From a virus, in the IMG/VR virus record IMGVR_UViG_3300036985_001509, positions 27,447 to 91,446 of that record: DNA of 64,000 bases; one strand, written 5' to 3'. Within the stretch, counting starts at the first letter, position 1, and each line of letters opens with the position of its first letter. The position numbers and the translations under genes were made by a program. Of the stretch, positions 61,802 to 64,000 are shown piece by piece. The notes beneath the pieces are model-generated. The model saw only the letters and a program-made list of their open reading frames with translations, was not told the origin of the DNA and ran no database searches.

Positions 61802-62365
61802 ATGGGAAGACTTACAGACATTGCCAATCGTCAGAAAACTGATAAAGGCACAGAACATTACGAAAAGCACGGATACACAGAGGTTTACGACAGATACATC
61901 CCTGAGACAGGTCATTGTAAGCTGCTAGAGATAGGTATCTGGCATGGAGACTCTCTCAGAATGTGGAATGAATACAACCACGAGATAGAAATCCATGCGT
62001 TGGATATAGATAAGGATGTCAAGCAGTATATTGAGCAGCCTAATCCCTACCACATCTATATTGGGGATCAAACTGATGAGTCTTTGATAAACTATATTGC
62101 TAAAGAGGCTGCTCCTTTCAACTTTATTATTGATGACGGTAGTCATCAAGGTGACCATATTGTAGCATCGTTTAAACTTCTGTGGCAACACATCAAACCT
62201 GGAGGGTACTACTTCATTGAGGATCTGCACGCAGGACATGCTAATAGACCAGTAACTATTGAGAGAATCAAAAGATGGCTAGGAGAGAGTCCTAATTCTA
62301 TGACCCTAATGGCTAACGATAAGCTACTCATCATCAAGAAACCATGGGAATCCCCGTTATCATAA
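61802..62365 (+). CDS. SAM-dependent methyltransferase (glycan or small-molecule type)
   Basis: TDKGTEHYEKHGYTEVYDRY near the start and KLLEIGIWHGDSLRMWNEY (motif I near 41-49), then FNFIIDDGSH (motif near 110) and GGYYFIEDLHAG match class I methyltransferases of the MycE/CmcI-like group often found with glycosyltransferases. 187 residues. It probably methylates a sugar added by the neighbours (inference). Overlaps the next gene by 22 bases. Confidence 0.75.
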   Translation: MGRLTDIANRQKTDKGTEHYEKHGYTEVYDRYIPETGHCKLLEIGIWHGDSLRMWNEYNHEIEIHALDIDKDVKQYIEQPNPYHIYIGDQTDESLINYIAKEAAPFNFIIDDGSHQGDHIVASFKLLWQHIKPGGYYFIEDLHAGHANRPVTIERIKRWLGESPNSMTLMANDKLLIIKKPWESPLS

Positions 62366-62994
62366 ACAACAGAAACCTTCTCACATGGCCCAAGGCTATG
62401 GTGGAGAGGATACAGCGCTACGATGGTGTAGGGGAAATAGTTATTGTAGACAATGAGTCTACCTATCCCCCCTTACTCGAGTGGTATGATACTAATCCCT
62501 GTAGGATAGAGCGCCACGGGAATGTGGGAATTGCAGCCCCCTGGATAAAGCAAACTGTTGCTGGTTTAAACAGCAAGTTCTACGTGGTTACAGACCCAGA
62601 TATGGGGCTTGAAAACACACCCGATGATACATTGCTCTATCTGCAGGACAAAATGAACAGCCTGAACATAGATAAGATAGGGCTGGGACTAGACTGGCAG
62701 AGAGTGGAAGACAAGTCTCCGTATTACAAGCGCCTTCATTTGTATGAGAAAGACAGGTGGGAGAAATCCCCTGTTCAAGATGGTGTATACATGGAAGTGC
62801 AGATAGACACTACGTTTGCCTTATATAGACATCCTGTGTATTTCATAGGAGGAGCATCCACTACATTTCCCTATGTAGCTAGACACTATCCCTGGGAGTT
62901 TTCTCTGGAGGAGGCCAGGGCTAATGAGGAATTCATGTACTATATGAATCACGCAACAAGCGCTTCTTCCTACAAAACTTTAATACGCCCATGA
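62344..62994 (+). CDS. Glycosyltransferase-like protein
   Basis: Opening IPVIINNRNLLTWPKAMVERI and IVIVDNESTYPPLLEWY, with TDPDMG near residue 80 as a D-x-D metal site, fit a GT-A glycosyltransferase; 216 residues. Its stop codon overlaps the start of the following terminator stem. It completes the four-gene glycan cluster. Confidence 0.7.
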   Translation: MGIPVIINNRNLLTWPKAMVERIQRYDGVGEIVIVDNESTYPPLLEWYDTNPCRIERHGNVGIAAPWIKQTVAGLNSKFYVVTDPDMGLENTPDDTLLYLQDKMNSLNIDKIGLGLDWQRVEDKSPYYKRLHLYEKDRWEKSPVQDGVYMEVQIDTTFALYRHPVYFIGGASTTFPYVARHYPWEFSLEEARANEEFMYYMNHATSASSYKTLIRP

Positions 62995-62995
62995 A

Positions 62996-63020
62996 AAAAG
63001 CCCCTAGAAAGGGGCTTTTG
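62996..63020. terminator. Bidirectional intrinsic terminator between convergent modules
   Basis: 10-bp stem (62996-63005 with 63010-63019), loop AGAA, A run and T run on both sides, so it ends transcription from both directions. Confidence 0.9.
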
Positions 63021-63047
63021 TATTAAACAAACAACTATGAACAACAA

Positions 63048-63188
63048 CTATTTTGACAGGCGCTTCACTTTCATGGGCCACATCTTGCTCTTACGACGAA
63101 GCTTTGTATCAGCTTCCTTCATATAATTAGCATTAATGGGCCTAGGTGGGCTCACCTTTGGTGCCTTTTTGGGTCTACCTGATTTCAT
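63048..63188 (-). CDS. Small basic protein (46 aa)
   Basis: The frame from ATG 63188 encodes a Lys/Arg/Pro-rich 46-residue protein (MKSGRPKKAPKVSPPRP). It starts 1 base after the upstream gene's stop and ends before the convergent terminator. Possible DNA-binding or virion protein; unknown. Confidence 0.55.
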   Translation of the reverse strand: MKSGRPKKAPKVSPPRPINANYMKEADTKLRRKSKMWPMKVKRLSK

Positions 63189-63189
63189 A

Positions 63190-63771
63190 TTAATAGCAGC
63201 CTCCTCTGCATTTACCACCCGTTTGCATCATCTTATATCCACCCATAGCTTTCTTCATGTGTGCTTTTCCACCATGCTTCATCATAGGACGTGCTGCTGT
63301 GCGAGATTTTCTTTTTGAAGCTGCTTCTCTACCTATGGCAGCTGCAACTCTTGCTCTTCTTTGCATTGGAGTGGTAGTACCATTCATAGCTTTACCAATA
63401 GTCTTTGGATAAGAACTCAGACGCTTAGATACGTTGCTTCCACTAGGAGAAAGGGTAGCACCGCCACGAGCTTTCTTTACTGATTTGCCATTTTTAATAA
63501 CACCACGTCCTTTCAAAACATCAGCACGTGTCACTTTTCCATCTCCTGTAAGATCAGGAAAGCTTCCGCCTTTTTTAGCCGTACCACCATTGCGCATTCT
63601 AGGACCTCTGCGAGCTTCACGTTTAGCTTCTCTATCAGCTTGACGATCAGCTCTACGATTTTCTTTCTCATACATACGCTCTTCTTTACGAAACGCTTTT
63701 TCAAGACCACATTTCTGGCCTTTAGCTCTACCAACTCGTTCGCCCCATTGGGCTTTTTTCATTGTTGCCAT
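63190..63771 (-). CDS. Basic Gly-rich protein with a DxDG-type motif
   Basis: The 193-residue protein is strongly basic (REAKREARRGPRMRNG), carries FPDLTGDGKVTRADVL near residue 72 (an EF-hand/dockerin-like Ca-binding loop, a motif I associate with phage virion proteins), and ends in GGYKMMQTGGKCRGGCY. It probably is a virion or DNA-associated protein; the loop alone does not fix a function. Confidence 0.6.
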   Translation of the reverse strand: MATMKKAQWGERVGRAKGQKCGLEKAFRKEERMYEKENRRADRQADREAKREARRGPRMRNGGTAKKGGSFPDLTGDGKVTRADVLKGRGVIKNGKSVKKARGGATLSPSGSNVSKRLSSYPKTIGKAMNGTTTPMQRRARVAAAIGREAASKRKSRTAARPMMKHGGKAHMKKAMGGYKMMQTGGKCRGGCY

Positions 63772-63780
63772 TTTATTTAA

Positions 63781-63915
63781 TTATTTTATTGATGAAGAAT
63801 CAACTTTTGTAGAATCTACCTTTACAGAGTCAACGCTAACAGCAGGAGCTGAAGCTTTACCACCACATGCTACTAACATTGTAGCGATTACTAAGATTGC
63901 GATTGCTTTTTTCAT
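63781..63915 (-). CDS. Small lipoprotein (44 aa)
   Basis: ATG 63915 gives MKKAIAILVIATMLVACGG, a signal peptide with lipobox LVAC, followed by a Ser/Val/Asp tail in which VDSxKVDS repeats. Probably an envelope lipoprotein; superinfection exclusion is one possible role (inference). Confidence 0.65.
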   Translation of the reverse strand: MKKAIAILVIATMLVACGGKASAPAVSVDSVKVDSTKVDSSSIK

Positions 63916-63931
63916 TATTGTGTTTTAATTG

Positions 63932-64000
63932 TTAACAATTCCATTTTCTAAGTGACTTATTGATTCTGCTATTTGGATCGTTAGCAGTTTTTGCAGATGT
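63932..64000 (-). CDS. C-terminal end of a gene running off the right edge
   Basis: An open frame of 22 codons plus stop at 63932-63934 reads in from the right edge, ending RINKSLRKWNC. It is in the same strand and spacing as the lipoprotein gene, but the fragment is too short to be sure it is coding. Confidence 0.4.
   Translation of the reverse strand, partial: TSAKTANDPNSRINKSLRKWNC

Noticed and set aside
1-64000. Insertion sequences, integrase or prophage attachment sites
   Set aside because: No transposase, integrase or direct repeats flanking a module were seen in the window.
1-64000. Diversity-generating retroelement acting on the fibre genes
   Set aside because: No reverse transcriptase gene or template/variable repeat pair was seen; the fibre repeats are in-frame Thr/Pro units.

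Overview
The window is a continuous stretch of a large tailed double-stranded DNA phage genome. The gene set and layout point to a crAss-like phage (Crassvirales type) infecting a member of the Bacteroidota. This is inferred from recognised families and gene order; no database search was run. Host-type Bacteroidota promoters (TTTG, about 20 bases, TAnnTTTG) can be read before several genes, and Bacteroidota-type small proteins (DUF5522-like, short lipoproteins) support the host guess. Both window edges cut through genes, so this is part of a longer genome.

Layout. Bases 1-29381 are a minus-strand virion module. Read in transcription order from 29381 it holds small regulatory and DNA-binding proteins (HTH protein, HU/IHF-like protein, zinc ribbon), a candidate small terminase, the large terminase, portal, a minimal HExxH zincin-like protein, an acidic scaffold-like protein, the major capsid protein, conserved head/tail proteins, fibre proteins (one with a tail-collar domain, one with a long Thr/Pro tandem repeat), a metallophosphoesterase, ring/adaptor proteins, an HU/IHF-like protein, a very large muzzle-like tail protein with Thr-rich linkers, and the start of a giant protein that runs off the left edge.

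Bases 29382-29780 are a divergent control region. It carries a perfect host-type promoter firing leftward, a C-rich structured leader firing rightward, and a 16-base site with one mismatch to the bacterial centromere site parS.

Bases 29781-62994 are a plus-strand module. It opens with many small early genes interspersed with hairpin-rich intergenic elements and one tRNA-Arg(UCU). It continues with the replication and nucleotide block: family B DNA polymerase, DnaB-like helicase, SF2 helicase, an RNA polymerase alpha-CTD-like protein, Sak4-like ATPase with a probable SSB, primase, a UDG-like protein, an rIIA/rIIB pair, HNH and PD-(D/E)XK nucleases, class II ribonucleotide reductase, RecA, dUTPase and PhoH-like ATPase. 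It ends with a glycan cluster of three glycosyltransferase-like genes and a methyltransferase. A bidirectional terminator at 62996-63020 separates it from a second minus-strand block (63048-64000) of small basic proteins and a lipoprotein.

How it works together. The replication block makes and repairs DNA with phage-encoded dNTP supply. The leftward module builds a short-tailed virion whose fibres carry long Thr tracts. The glycosyltransferases could modify those tracts or the host surface. Points most worth a second look are the parS-like site, a D-arm-less tRNA-like element and hairpins just after the capsid gene, two or three multi-hairpin RNA candidates, a UDG homologue with its catalytic Asp replaced by Cys, and the stand-alone alpha-CTD-like protein.
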